Positions 16,976 to 25,361 of a DNA stretch of 36,715 nucleotides are shown one piece after another. Source of the DNA: Nitriliruptorales bacterium (lineage in GTDB: Bacteria; Actinomycetota; Nitriliruptoria; Euzebyales; JAHELV01); contig JAHELV010000009.1 in the NCBI GenBank assembly GCA_024644015.1, positions 60,320 to 97,034 on the forward strand, in the 5' to 3' direction. The position numbers were made by a program, and so were the translations under genes. Below the pieces are notes generated by a model that was given only the letters and a program-made list of their open reading frames with translations, was not told the origin of the DNA and searched no databases. The stretch's first letter is position 1. Each line of letters opens with the position of its first letter.

Positions 16976-18184
16976 CTAGTCCTCGACGTACGGGTGCCGC
17001 AACGGCCCGACGTCGAGTAGGACGTCGAGTGTCTGCTGAGCGCAACGGTCCCACGAGTACTTGTCGGCGTCCTCGTGGGCGGCAGCGGCCAGCCGGCCAC
17101 GCAGTGCCGGGTCCGCGACCACCCGTTCCAGTGCGGAGACCAACGCGACGGCGTCGTCGGGAGCGACGAGCAGACCGGTGTCGTCATGGCGGATCAGCGA
17201 CGCGTTGCCGGGCACGTCCGAGGCGACGATGCACAGGCGGCTGGCCATGGCCTCGAGCAACGCCAGCGGCATGCCCTCGGTCAGGCTGGGGCGCACGAGC
17301 ACGTCGGCCGACCGCAGGTGGTGGGCAACATCGTCGCTGAATCCCATGAAGGTCAGCGCGTCGGCAACTCCAAGTTCGCGTGCCCGGCGTTCCAGGAAGC
17401 CGCGCATGGGTCCGTCGCCGATGACCGTCAGTCCCACGTCACGCTGGCGGTCGCGCAACACGGCGAATGCCTCCACCAGACGGTCGGGGCCCTTGTTCGC
17501 AACGAGACGGCCGACGAACATCAGCTGGACCTGGCGTCCCTGGCGTGTCGCGGCCGGTGGATGAAAGACCTGGTGGTCGACGCCGTTCGGAACGACGTGG
17601 ATCGGCGTACCGCGCCCGAATCGCCTCTCGATGTGGCTCGCTACCCCGTCGGACACCGCGATGACGCGGGTACTGCGGCGCGCCAGGAACCTCCCGACCG
17701 TCCGCTCGTGCGCGTGTGCAAGGGACCGCCACGGCTGGTCGAGCGCCTCGAACCCGGCGATGTGTGCCGTCAGCACCAGTGGCACACCAGCACGTCGTGC
17801 GACACGAGCCGCCGCAACGCTGGTCTGGAACTGCAGGCTGTTGGCATGGAGCACATGCGGTCGCAACTCGCTGACCAGCCGGGTCGCCGTTCGAGCCGCG
17901 CCCCATGTGACCGAGGCCTGTAGCCCCAACGCGCGGGTCAGGTCCATCGTCGGTGTCTGAACGACACGGAGGCGCTCGTGTGTCCACATGCCGGCGGCGG
18001 CACCGGCAGTGGTCACCACGGTGACGTGGGCACCCCGGTCCGCCAGCCTACGATAGACCTCGGCGGCGACGCGCTCGGCCCCGCCACCGCCGGACGGATC
18101 GTAGTAGTCGCAGAACGCCAGGACACGTAGGCCGTCAGCGCCGTCGGTCGGTGCCTCGGCCCGCTCAACCAGCGACTCGATCAC
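16976..18184 (-). CDS. GT4-family glycosyltransferase
   Basis: A 402-residue cytoplasmic glycosyltransferase with a GT-B fold. Visible: N-terminal FCDYYDPSGGGGAERVAAEVYRRLADRGAHVTVVT, central VPNGVDHQVFHPP, FVGRLVANKGPDRLVEAF (start of the donor domain) and PSLTEGMPLALLEAMASRL, the E-x7-E nucleotide-sugar motif. It would transfer a sugar from a nucleotide donor to a glycan or lipid. The GTG start at 18184 overlaps the stop of the GT2 gene by four bases (GTGA); frames further upstream are the antisense of real coding sequence. Sugar specificity unknown. Confidence 0.9.
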   Translation of the reverse strand: MIESLVERAEAPTDGADGLRVLAFCDYYDPSGGGGAERVAAEVYRRLADRGAHVTVVTTAGAAAGMWTHERLRVVQTPTMDLTRALGLQASVTWGAARTATRLVSELRPHVLHANSLQFQTSVAAARVARRAGVPLVLTAHIAGFEALDQPWRSLAHAHERTVGRFLARRSTRVIAVSDGVASHIERRFGRGTPIHVVPNGVDHQVFHPPAATRQGRQVQLMFVGRLVANKGPDRLVEAFAVLRDRQRDVGLTVIGDGPMRGFLERRARELGVADALTFMGFSDDVAHHLRSADVLVRPSLTEGMPLALLEAMASRLCIVASDVPGNASLIRHDDTGLLVAPDDAVALVSALERVVADPALRGRLAAAAHEDADKYSWDRCAQQTLDVLLDVGPLRHPYVED

Positions 18185-19440
18185 GCGGCATCGCCAACGC
18201 CGGCGGTGACGGTGCCGATTTGCGTCACGACGTCGTCGAGTCCGACCTCGCCCACACCGAGTTCGGTGCGCCGACGGTCCAGCGTCAAGCGCGTGATCAA
18301 CCCGAACACGGCGACCGTGCTGCCGGTGATCAGGAGGGTCTGCGCCAGAGACGCCAAGGGGACACCGATCGCCGGGGCCGGCAGCCCCAGTATCCAGACG
18401 ATGAACAAGACCCCGTCGATCGCGAGCCCGAGCCATGCACCGATGAGTCCGCCGCGCATGCACCAGCGTGGGAAGCCGGGTCGCCCGACGAACGCAAATC
18501 GCCGTCTCGTGGCGCCGGCGAGCAGTGACGAACGGTGTGCCAGCACGCAACCGGCCAGCAGCATCTGAGCGCCCACCACCGTGGCGATGGGAGCGAAGAA
18601 CAGCGGCTGCCACAGCAGCGAGCCGAACGGCAGCCCGGCGGGAAACAGCAGCGACGCGAGCAACAGCAGCAGTCCCAGGACGAGGGCGGCCCCACCCGGC
18701 CAGACGAGTGCGAGATCTGGCGCCAGGGCGGTGATCAGCTGCAGATGCCGCCAGCCGTCGGCCAAAGTCCTCAGCTTCGAGTCACCGACGCGTTCGCTGT
18801 ACTCGGTCGGTATCTCCCCGATCCGCCAGCGCGCGCGAGCCGCCTGGATCAGCATCTCCGACGCGAACTCCATGCCGGTTCCACGCACTCCGAGGCCGAG
18901 CATGCGATCGCGGCGAAAGGCGCGAAAGCCTGACTGGCTGTCACTCACCGGAAGCTCGGCGCCGGTCGCGCGCGCGACGAGGAACGTGAGGACCGGTGTG
19001 CCGACGAAGCGGTGGAGGAACGGCATCGTCTGATGCGATGCGGACTGCAGACGCGCGCCGAGCATCAGGTCAGCGTCGCCGCGCGCGACAGGGCCGACGA
19101 GATCGGGGATGCGTGCAAGCTCATAGGTGCAGTCGGCATCCGCCATCACAACCACTCGACCGCGAGCCGCGCGGATGCCTGCCTGGAGGGCGCTGCCATA
19201 GCCGGCCCGCCGTTCGACGATGACTCTGGCTCCTGCCGCCGTCGCGACGGCCGCGGAATCATCAGTTGACCTGTTGTCGACGACGACCACCTCGGCTGCC
19301 AGGCCGCCGAGCGCGCACGCTTGGAGGGCTTCCTTCACACATCTGCCCACCGAAGCTTCCTCGTCGAGACACGGAAGGACGACGGTCACGTCCTCGCATG
19401 CGTCAGGCAGGCCGGCGTCGTCGGCGAAAGCGCGATCCAT
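18181..19440 (-). CDS. GT2 polyprenyl-phosphate-sugar synthase-like glycosyltransferase
   Basis: A 419-residue protein with an N-terminal GT2 domain of the DPM1/GtrB type (VVLPCLDEEASVGRCV, VVVDNRSTDDS, then MADADCTYE, the metal-binding DxD) and about four C-terminal hydrophobic helices from residue ~235. Enzymes like this attach a sugar to undecaprenyl- or decaprenyl-phosphate at the inner membrane face; the lipid-linked sugar is then used outside. ATG at 19440 (MDRAFADD) with GGAG about ten bases before it. First gene of the six-gene operon; its stop overlaps the GT4 start. A stem-loop sits just upstream. Confidence 0.88.
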   Translation of the reverse strand: MDRAFADDAGLPDACEDVTVVLPCLDEEASVGRCVKEALQACALGGLAAEVVVVDNRSTDDSAAVATAAGARVIVERRAGYGSALQAGIRAARGRVVVMADADCTYELARIPDLVGPVARGDADLMLGARLQSASHQTMPFLHRFVGTPVLTFLVARATGAELPVSDSQSGFRAFRRDRMLGLGVRGTGMEFASEMLIQAARARWRIGEIPTEYSERVGDSKLRTLADGWRHLQLITALAPDLALVWPGGAALVLGLLLLLASLLFPAGLPFGSLLWQPLFFAPIATVVGAQMLLAGCVLAHRSSLLAGATRRRFAFVGRPGFPRWCMRGGLIGAWLGLAIDGVLFIVWILGLPAPAIGVPLASLAQTLLITGSTVAVFGLITRLTLDRRRTELGVGEVGLDDVVTQIGTVTAGVGDAA

Positions 19441-19499
19441 GGCGCGAAACTCCTTCAGGGGACCCACGAGCGGCGGTGCCGGACCGGATCGGCCCGCGC

Positions 19500-19519
19500 G
19501 CCACCGCTCTCGCGGTGGC
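19500..19519. terminator. Stem-loop between LAXTG gene and glycan operon
   Basis: GCCACCGC-TCTC-GCGGTGGC: a perfect 8-base stem with a four-base loop, 60 bases before the GT2 start and 22 bases after the LAXTG gene stop. There is no T run on the minus strand, so as a terminator it would be of the U-less type; it may instead lower read-through or protect an mRNA end. Confidence 0.5.
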
Positions 19520-19540
19520 GAGGCGCGGAAGAGCGGTGGT

Positions 19541-20029
19541 TCAGGCGGTCCGCCTGCGCGTGACCAGCAACGCAGCACCGCCGAGTAGCAGCAGGGTCAT
19601 CGCCACCGCGGCGGCAACGACGGTGTTGAGCCCGGTTTGCGCGAGCTCCTCGACGTCGCCGACCTCTCCGCCGACAGTGATAGGCGTCGACAGCACGTGG
19701 GGCGCCCCGTCCGGGGTGACGCCAGTGGCCTTCAGGGTGTGCTGTCCGGTCGGCATGTCGGCGGGGATCGTGACATCGACCGCGATCGCGCCGTCAGCGT
19801 CTGCACCGACACGATCCAGTGTCCGCGGGGTCGACTCGATCGTGATGACCACCTCGGAGTCGGCCGCATATCCGTCGCCCTCGACGAGCACGTCGTCACC
19901 GGGTTCGACGGCCGCATCGGCGACGCTCAGGGTCTGCTCGAAATCGGACACATAGGTCTGCGCGGACGCCGCTGTGGCAAAGGCGACCGTCATGGCGAGC
20001 AGCAGGGCGGCCACGATGGAGTTCTTCAT
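19541..20029 (-). CDS. Secreted wall-anchored protein with LAXTG sortase signal
   Basis: A 162-residue surface protein. Signal peptide at residues 1-23 (two N-terminal lysine/asparagine residues, hydrophobic core, ASA cleavage site before Gln24), one beta-rich domain of about 95 residues (SVADAAVEPGDDVLVEGDGY...TGQHTLKATG), then the sorting signal LAQTG at 129-133, a hydrophobic helix and a TRRRTA tail. LAXTG is the motif recognised by class E sortases of high-GC Gram-positive bacteria. AGGACCTCC ribosome region before the ATG. No sortase gene is in the window. Its closeness to a glycan operon makes it a candidate glycosylation target, which is inference only. Confidence 0.85.
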   Translation of the reverse strand: MKNSIVAALLLAMTVAFATAASAQTYVSDFEQTLSVADAAVEPGDDVLVEGDGYAADSEVVITIESTPRTLDRVGADADGAIAVDVTIPADMPTGQHTLKATGVTPDGAPHVLSTPITVGGEVGDVEELAQTGLNTVVAAAVAMTLLLLGGAALLVTRRRTA

Positions 20030-20243
20030 CGGAGGTCCTCAATTCATCGAAATAGCCAACGCAACAAGGCGGCTCTCGTGCAGACAGGTCGGCGCAGAGC
20101 GCGCGACGCTTAGGGGTTGGCCATCACTTCTGAGCTGTACTGAGCCGAAAGTGAACTGCAGCAGCCTGACGCCGTGGATCACGACCCGGGTGGGTGATCG
20201 ACCCGCGCACGACGCCTTCGATCCGGGTCACCGGCCCGTTCGC

Positions 20244-20257
20244 CCCGCGATCGCGGG
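20244..20257. promoter_or_regulatory. Perfect 14-base palindrome CCCGCGATCGCGGG
   Basis: A perfect palindrome with no spacer, 60 bases before the hydrolase ATG at 20317 and overlapping the next DosR-like box by three bases. It could be a regulator site or a short hairpin, but GC-rich palindromes of this kind (GCGATCGC core) are also common by chance. Confidence 0.3.
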
Positions 20258-20268
20258 ACCATCGGCCG
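20255..20268 (+). promoter_or_regulatory. DosR-like box (10/11) before alpha/beta hydrolase
   Basis: GGGACCATCGGCCG fits GGGACNWWNGNCCC except for the last base. It is centred about 55 bases before the hydrolase start, close to where mycobacterial DosR sites overlap the -35 region. A possible -10 element is GATCAT at 20289-20294. Binding by a DosR-type protein is inferred. Confidence 0.5.
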
Positions 20269-20316
20269 TCGCACAATCGTCGACAGCGATCATGCTGCGG
20301 TTGGAGGCGACGCAGG

Positions 20317-21195
20317 ATGACCGCGCCACGCAGCGTCCATGACGGTCTCGCGGTGTACGAGTTGGGCGGCGGTGAGGCCATCTTCGTGATGCCCGGTCCA
20401 CACCGCTTCGAGCGCCCCGGGTTGCCCGTCGCCGATGCGCTGCTCGACGGCCTCCGGGGACTGGGCCGCCGGGTCATCACCTTCGACCCACCGGGATCGG
20501 GTGCCTCGACCAGGCCCGCGCGGTTGGGGATGGCCGAGATGCACGACTGCGCGGACGAGGCGCTCGAGGCCTGCGGGGAGACAGGACCGGTCGACGCCGT
20601 CGGTCACAGCATGGGCGGCCTCGCCGTGCTGGCCTACGCGATCGAGCGCCCGGCGCAGGTCCGGCGCCTGGTGCTCGTCGGCTCGGGCACCGGTGGTCCC
20701 GCCTACATGCGGTCCCCGGGAGCGCTGTGGAACCGGACGCACCCCGGCTTCTGGGGTGTCGCCGCCCTGGGCGTGCTGCAGATGGTCGTGCGCACCCGGG
20801 GCCCCGAGCGAATCATGAACAACTACATCGACCGTCGCTCGTACACCGACCCGCGACGCGCCGTGAGTGAGCAGGTCGGGCTCCGCGACTGGGCCCGCGC
20901 GAGGCAGGGTCGCACCGACTGGCATCGGGTCGCCAAGAAGCTGGACTACGGCCCCCGCCTACGAGAGGTCCGGGCGCCCGCCCTCATCCTGTGCGGGTGC
21001 GACGACCCGCAGTTCCCGCCGGCCTGCTCCGACGAGCTCGCGGCGGGGATCCAGGACGCCGAACTGGTCTGGTTCGAACGCAGCGGCCACTACCCGTTCA
21101 TCGAAGAGCCCGAGGCCTTCTGGTTCACCGTCGAACGGTTCCTCGCCAGCGGCGATCGCGTGCGTGCGGACCAGCAGTCCGATCACCGCGCGTAG
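20317..21195 (+). CDS. Alpha/beta hydrolase, proline-iminopeptidase-like
   Basis: A 292-residue serine hydrolase. The fold is shown by VITFDPPGSGAS (strand and oxyanion area), the nucleophile elbow GHSMGG (Ser98), LILCGCDDPQFP (acid around Asp229/230) and SGHYPFIEEPEAFW (His258). Substrate unknown; relatives include peptidases, esterases and lactonases. The ATG at 20317 has GGAGG nine bases before it; the longer frame upstream is Arg-rich and unrelated to the fold. The 3' end overlaps the convergent P-type ATPase gene by 71 bases. A DosR-like box sits upstream. Confidence 0.88.
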   Translation: MTAPRSVHDGLAVYELGGGEAIFVMPGPHRFERPGLPVADALLDGLRGLGRRVITFDPPGSGASTRPARLGMAEMHDCADEALEACGETGPVDAVGHSMGGLAVLAYAIERPAQVRRLVLVGSGTGGPAYMRSPGALWNRTHPGFWGVAALGVLQMVVRTRGPERIMNNYIDRRSYTDPRRAVSEQVGLRDWARARQGRTDWHRVAKKLDYGPRLREVRAPALILCGCDDPQFPPACSDELAAGIQDAELVWFERSGHYPFIEEPEAFWFTVERFLASGDRVRADQQSDHRA

Positions 21196-23530
21196 ACCGT
21201 TCATCCGCCGCCGGACCAGGTGCCGTCAGGGGTACCGCCGCGCCATCGTCCAGCTCGAGGTACAGCTCTTCCTCCTGCGCGAAGTGCAGGCGCAGGATCG
21301 CGTGCAGCCCGTACAACAGCCGGCGCAGCTCGAGACGGTATCCGGCGCCCGGACCGTCCGCCGGCAGACTCGTGACCAAACGGTCCAGCAGCGCGACCTG
21401 GCGCTCGATCTCGCGGTGCGCACCGATCAGCGGGTCGGTGGGATCTCGTCCGTTCGCCGCGGACGCCAGCAGCGGAAAGAGCTGCTGTTCCTCGGTCCGC
21501 TCGTGCGGCAGGAGTCGCTCGATCAGAAACGTCCGCACGGCGTCGAGCTCGCTCAGCGCGTCGTCGTTCGTCAGCCACTCCAGCCGGTCCGCCGTACCTT
21601 TCACCTCGTCGACGCCGGCCAACAGCGCCCGGTGCTCGGCTCGGAACGCCGCGCTCGTCTGCCGGTCCAGGTGCGCGACCCGCACCGCCCCGGGAGCTCG
21701 CAGCGCCCGCAGCGCGTTGAGGATCACCGCGACATCGATCGCCTCCTGCAGCCCGGCGCCGACCAGCGGTGCGATCACTCCGACGGCCGCGAACCCCATG
21801 GCGACCAGCGACAGTCCCATCCCGACGATCACGCTCTGCACTGCGATGTGTCGCGACCAGCGCGCGATGGCCATGCCCTCCACGAGCCGATCCAACCGGT
21901 CGACGGTGATCACGACGTCGGCCGCCTCCGACGACGACGTCGCCCCGCGTGCGCCCATCGCCACTCCGACATCCGCGCCGGCCAACGCCGGCGCGTCGTT
22001 GATGCCGTCGCCGACCATGACGGTCACGCCGTCGGCGGACCCGGCACCGTCGCGCATCGCCGCGACCTTGTCGCTGGGACTCAGATCGGAACGCACCTCG
22101 TCGAGGCCCAGCGCGCTCGCCACCACCTCCGCGACCGCCTTGTCGTCACCCGTCAGCATCGCCACGTGCTGTACGCCGGCCGTGCGCAGAGACCGGACGA
22201 CGCGCCCCGACTCGGGGCGGATCGGGTCATCGAGCAGCAGCAGGCCGGCCACCCTGTCGTCGACGGCAACCACCACCGCCGAAGCACCCTCCAGCTGTGC
22301 GCGGCGGTGCGCGACCGTGATCGGCTCGGGCAGGGGCCTGTGTTCGGTGACCCACCCCCCGGAGCCGAGACGGACACGGCGACCACCGACGTCTCCGTTG
22401 ATGCCTGTGCCTGGGCGCTCGTTCACGTCCGAAGGGAACTGGAGCGCGATCCCGCGCTCACGGGCGGCGTCGACGACGGCGCCCGCGAACACGTGCGAGG
22501 ACGCCTGCTCCAGGCTCGCTGCCAGACCCAACACCTCGTCGGCGTCGGCGCCGGGCACAACGGTGATCTCGGCGACCCGCGGCGCGCCGGCGGTCAGCGT
22601 GCCGGTCTTGTCGAACACGACGGTCTTCGCTGCGGCCAGCTGTTCGAGCGCGCCGGCGCCCTTCACGATCACTCCACGGCGAGCCGCGACCGACACGCCC
22701 GAGACCAGCGCGATCGGTGCGGCGAGGATCAGCGGACACGGCGTGGCGACCACCAGCACGGCCAACGCGCGCACCGGGTCGCCCGACGCCGCCCACGCGC
22801 CGCCTGCGACCAGCAACGTCAGCGGGACGAAGGCGAGCGCGTAGCGGTCAGCCATCCGCGTGAACGGCGTCTTCGCGTGGGCGGCTTCCTGCACGAGGCG
22901 GACGATGCCCGCGTAGGTGCTGTCGTCGGCCGTGGCGATCGCGCGCAGCCGGATCGGCGACCCGGCGTTGACGGCGCCGCTGCCGACCCGCCCGTGGACC
23001 CGGCGTGACACCGGCCGGCTCTCGCCGGTGAGCGCCGACTCGTCGAAGAGCGCGGCGTCGTCGACGATCACGCCGTCGACCGGCACGGCCTCGCCCGACC
23101 GTACGAGCAACAGATCCCCACGCTCGATCTGGTCGACGGCCACGGTCTCGACGTGGTCGTCGGTCACACGGTGTGCGCTGCGCGGCGCGCGCGCCAGCAG
23201 CGCGGTCAGCTCACGTCGCGCCCGACCGGCGGCGTAGTCCTCCAGCGCCTGTCCGCCTGTGAGCATGACCGCGATCACGGCGCCGGCGAGGTACTGCCCC
23301 AGGGCCAGAGCGCCGGCCATTGCCAGCAACGCGATGATGTCGACACCGGCTCGACGGCGCAGGAGGTCCCGGACGATGGAGACGATCAGCCGCACCGCCA
23401 CGGCCGCGGTCGCGACTGCCCACACTGTGCTGGCAGCGCCCGGCCTGCCGGCGATGGCGAGCGCGCCGCCGGCGACGATCGCCACGAGGCAGCCCACGAA
23501 TGCCGCAGCGTTCGCGCGCGTGACCGCCAT
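21125..23530 (-). CDS. P1B-type metal ATPase with C-terminal hemerythrin domain (Nia/P1B-5-like)
   Basis: An 801-residue inner-membrane ATPase for export of a transition metal. No N-terminal heavy-metal domain; about four helices precede the actuator domain (LFDESALTGE), then TPCP at 263-266 in the metal-binding helix, phosphorylation motif DKTGT (Asp307), TGDDKAVAE and VGDGINDAPALAGADVG. The last ~160 residues are a hemerythrin domain with all expected ligands: EHRALL, LPHERTEEQQLFP, GAHREIERQ, LHAILRLHFAQEEELYL. A TPC motif with a hemerythrin tail defines P1B-5 ATPases; the S. meliloti member Nia exports Ni2+ and Fe2+ (from memory). The 3' end overlaps the convergent hydrolase gene. Divergent from the cpgS-like gene. 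Confidence 0.9.
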   Translation of the reverse strand: MAVTRANAAAFVGCLVAIVAGGALAIAGRPGAASTVWAVATAAVAVRLIVSIVRDLLRRRAGVDIIALLAMAGALALGQYLAGAVIAVMLTGGQALEDYAAGRARRELTALLARAPRSAHRVTDDHVETVAVDQIERGDLLLVRSGEAVPVDGVIVDDAALFDESALTGESRPVSRRVHGRVGSGAVNAGSPIRLRAIATADDSTYAGIVRLVQEAAHAKTPFTRMADRYALAFVPLTLLVAGGAWAASGDPVRALAVLVVATPCPLILAAPIALVSGVSVAARRGVIVKGAGALEQLAAAKTVVFDKTGTLTAGAPRVAEITVVPGADADEVLGLAASLEQASSHVFAGAVVDAARERGIALQFPSDVNERPGTGINGDVGGRRVRLGSGGWVTEHRPLPEPITVAHRRAQLEGASAVVVAVDDRVAGLLLLDDPIRPESGRVVRSLRTAGVQHVAMLTGDDKAVAEVVASALGLDEVRSDLSPSDKVAAMRDGAGSADGVTVMVGDGINDAPALAGADVGVAMGARGATSSSEAADVVITVDRLDRLVEGMAIARWSRHIAVQSVIVGMGLSLVAMGFAAVGVIAPLVGAGLQEAIDVAVILNALRALRAPGAVRVAHLDRQTSAAFRAEHRALLAGVDEVKGTADRLEWLTNDDALSELDAVRTFLIERLLPHERTEEQQLFPLLASAANGRDPTDPLIGAHREIERQVALLDRLVTSLPADGPGAGYRLELRRLLYGLHAILRLHFAQEEELYLELDDGAAVPLTAPGPAADERSTRGDRTAGPHARDRRWRGTVRR

Positions 23531-23715
23531 GTACCGACCGTACCCCTCCGACGGGCTCGCGGAGCTGTGCGCTCCGATGCCAGGGTCACGCTACAGCCCC
23601 ACGGCGTGCAGTCCACACGTCCCCCGAGTGGCGGCGCGAAGGTCCCGGTGCGTCCGCGCTCGCCACGGAGGTGCGCGTCGTGACCTCCGGTGAGAGCCAC
23701 GGAAGGGACCACGTC

Positions 23716-25047
23716 ATGCGCAGGATCGTGATCATGGGCGCCGGAGGGCGCGACTTTCACAACTTCAACGTCGTGTTCCGCGACGACCCGGACGCGGTCG
23801 TACTCGCGTTCACGGCGACGCAGATCCCCGGTATCGCGGATCGCAGGTATCCGCCGGCGCTCGCCGGCCCGCGCTACCCCACCGGCATCCCGATCCTGCC
23901 AGAGGCGCGGCTGGCCCAGATCGTGGCCGATCAAGAAGTCGACGACGTTGTGCTCGCCTACTCCGACCTGGCCCACGACGACGTGATGCACAAGGCGTCG
24001 ATCGCGCTGGCGGCGGGAGCGGACTTCCGCCTGATCGGTCCCCGCGCGTCGATGCTGCGCAGCACCAGGCCGGTGATCGCGGTGTGCGCGACACGGACCG
24101 GGGCGGGCAAGAGCCAAACCAGCCGCCGTGTCGGTCGGGTGCTGCGCGACGCCGGGCTCGACGTCGTGCTCGTGCGCCACCCGATGCCGTACGGGGACCT
24201 CGAAGCGATGCGCGTGCAGCGGTTCGCCACGGCGGCTGAGATCGACGCGGCGAACCCCACGATCGAGGAGCGCGAGGAGTACGAGGAGCCCGTGCGCCAG
24301 GGCCTGGTGGTGTACGCCGGAGTCGACTACGAACAGATCCTCCGCCGGGCCGAGGCAGAAGCCGACGTCGTCGTCTGGGACGGCGGCAACAACGACTTCT
24401 CCTTCTTCGCTCCCGATCTGTTGATCACCGTCACCGACCCGCTGCGCGCCGGCCATGAGCTGCGGTTCCACCCCGGCGAGGTCAACCTGCGCATGGCGGA
24501 CGTCGTCGTCGTCAACAAGGTCGATGCGGCCCCGCCGTCCGCCGTGTCCGAAGTGGTCGCCACCGTCGCGTCGGTGAACCCCGGCGCCGTCATCATCACG
24601 GCGTCGTCTCCGGTCACCCTCGAGCCCGGTCCCGCGCTTTCCGGGCAGCGCGTGCTGGTCGTCGAGGACGGGCCGACACTGACGCACGGCGGCCTGCCGT
24701 TCGGCGCCGGAACGGTTGCGGCGCGCCAAGCCGGCGCTGACAACCTGATCGACCCCAGGCCGTACGCGGTCGGCTCGATCGCGCAGGCGTTGTCCCGATA
24801 CGGCCACATCGGGTCGGCGTTGCCCGCGATGGGCTACGGCCAGGCCCAGATCGACGAGCTCGAGGCCACGATCCGCGCCGTCCCGTGCGACGTGGTCGTC
24901 ACCGGCACGCCGATCGACCTGCACGGCGTCCTGCGCGTCGACGTGGCCGTTCGTCACGCGACCTACGAGCTGTCAGAAACCGGTCCGCCGTCGTTGGCGG
25001 ACGTCCTGGCGCCGTTCATCGAGCGCGCGCGGGCCGACCCGCGCTGA
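23716..25047 (+). CDS. Cyclic 2,3-diphosphoglycerate synthetase-like P-loop protein
   Basis: A 443-residue cytoplasmic protein of the COG2403 group, which contains cyclic 2,3-diphosphoglycerate synthetase (CpgS) of methanogens. Visible: N-terminal RIVIMGAGGRDFHNFNVVFRD, a second domain start IAVCATRTGAGKSQTSRRVG (P-loop, residues ~123-140), DVVVWDGGNNDFSFFAPDLLI, and VVVVNKVDAA (NKxD-type base recognition). The methanogen enzyme makes a thermoprotective phosphate ester; whether bacterial members do so is not established to my knowledge. ATG at 23716 with GGAAGGG eight bases before it; the codons upstream are not part of the family. Divergent from the Nia-like ATPase. Confidence 0.85.
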   Translation: MRRIVIMGAGGRDFHNFNVVFRDDPDAVVLAFTATQIPGIADRRYPPALAGPRYPTGIPILPEARLAQIVADQEVDDVVLAYSDLAHDDVMHKASIALAAGADFRLIGPRASMLRSTRPVIAVCATRTGAGKSQTSRRVGRVLRDAGLDVVLVRHPMPYGDLEAMRVQRFATAAEIDAANPTIEEREEYEEPVRQGLVVYAGVDYEQILRRAEAEADVVVWDGGNNDFSFFAPDLLITVTDPLRAGHELRFHPGEVNLRMADVVVVNKVDAAPPSAVSEVVATVASVNPGAVIITASSPVTLEPGPALSGQRVLVVEDGPTLTHGGLPFGAGTVAARQAGADNLIDPRPYAVGSIAQALSRYGHIGSALPAMGYGQAQIDELEATIRAVPCDVVVTGTPIDLHGVLRVDVAVRHATYELSETGPPSLADVLAPFIERARADPR

Positions 25048-25055
25048 ACGGACGT

Positions 25056-25069
25056 GGGCCGAAAGTCCC
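25056..25069 (-). promoter_or_regulatory. DosR-like box (11/11), canonical GGGACTTTCGGCCC
   Basis: Read on the minus strand this is GGGACTTTCGGCCC, which matches every defined position of the DosR consensus and resembles the best-known mycobacterial sites. The dyad is near-symmetric, so it can act in either direction. It starts nine bases after the cpgS-like stop. The next gene start is 434 bases downstream (25503). Confidence 0.6.
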
Positions 25070-25344
25070 TCGCGACAGTGCCGGAGGGCCCTGTGCGCCG
25101 GTGTCGTGATGAGTGAGAGTACGATCCTCGGATCGACCGGGATGATCACCCGGAGACGAATGTCGGACGAGGAACGCTCAGGGTCCTCGCCGCGGTCCAT
25201 GGACAACGCGGACGGCGTTCGCAGGATCCGATCACCTGGGAAGGAACCGGCAGAGCTCCGGACGACCGATCCCCGTGGGGATCGCGGCCGGGGCTCTGCT
25301 CTTGCTGCGCCCACGGTGCGACAACGCGGGGCGCCAGCCCGACC

Positions 25345-25361
25345 GGGACGTTCGGAGTCCC
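25345..25361. promoter_or_regulatory. GGGAC-N7-GTCCC inverted repeat before the fusion gene
   Basis: GGGACGTTCGGAGTCCC: perfect GGGAC/GTCCC arms, 17 bases in all, about 150 bases before the phosphoribosyltransferase-hydrolase start. The left part GGGACGTTCGG is a good DosR half, but the arms are spaced seven rather than four bases. It may be a variant operator or a hairpin. Confidence 0.35.

Noticed and set aside
20867-23008. Very long plus-strand open frames over the P-type ATPase
   Set aside because: Antisense to a gene with intact ATPase and hemerythrin motifs; the product is Arg/His-rich and shows no fold.
23610-23623. AGTCCACACGTCCC between the Nia-like and cpgS-like genes as a DosR-like box
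   Set aside because: Only 8 of 11 defined positions match on the better strand. Kept as a weak lead, not annotated.
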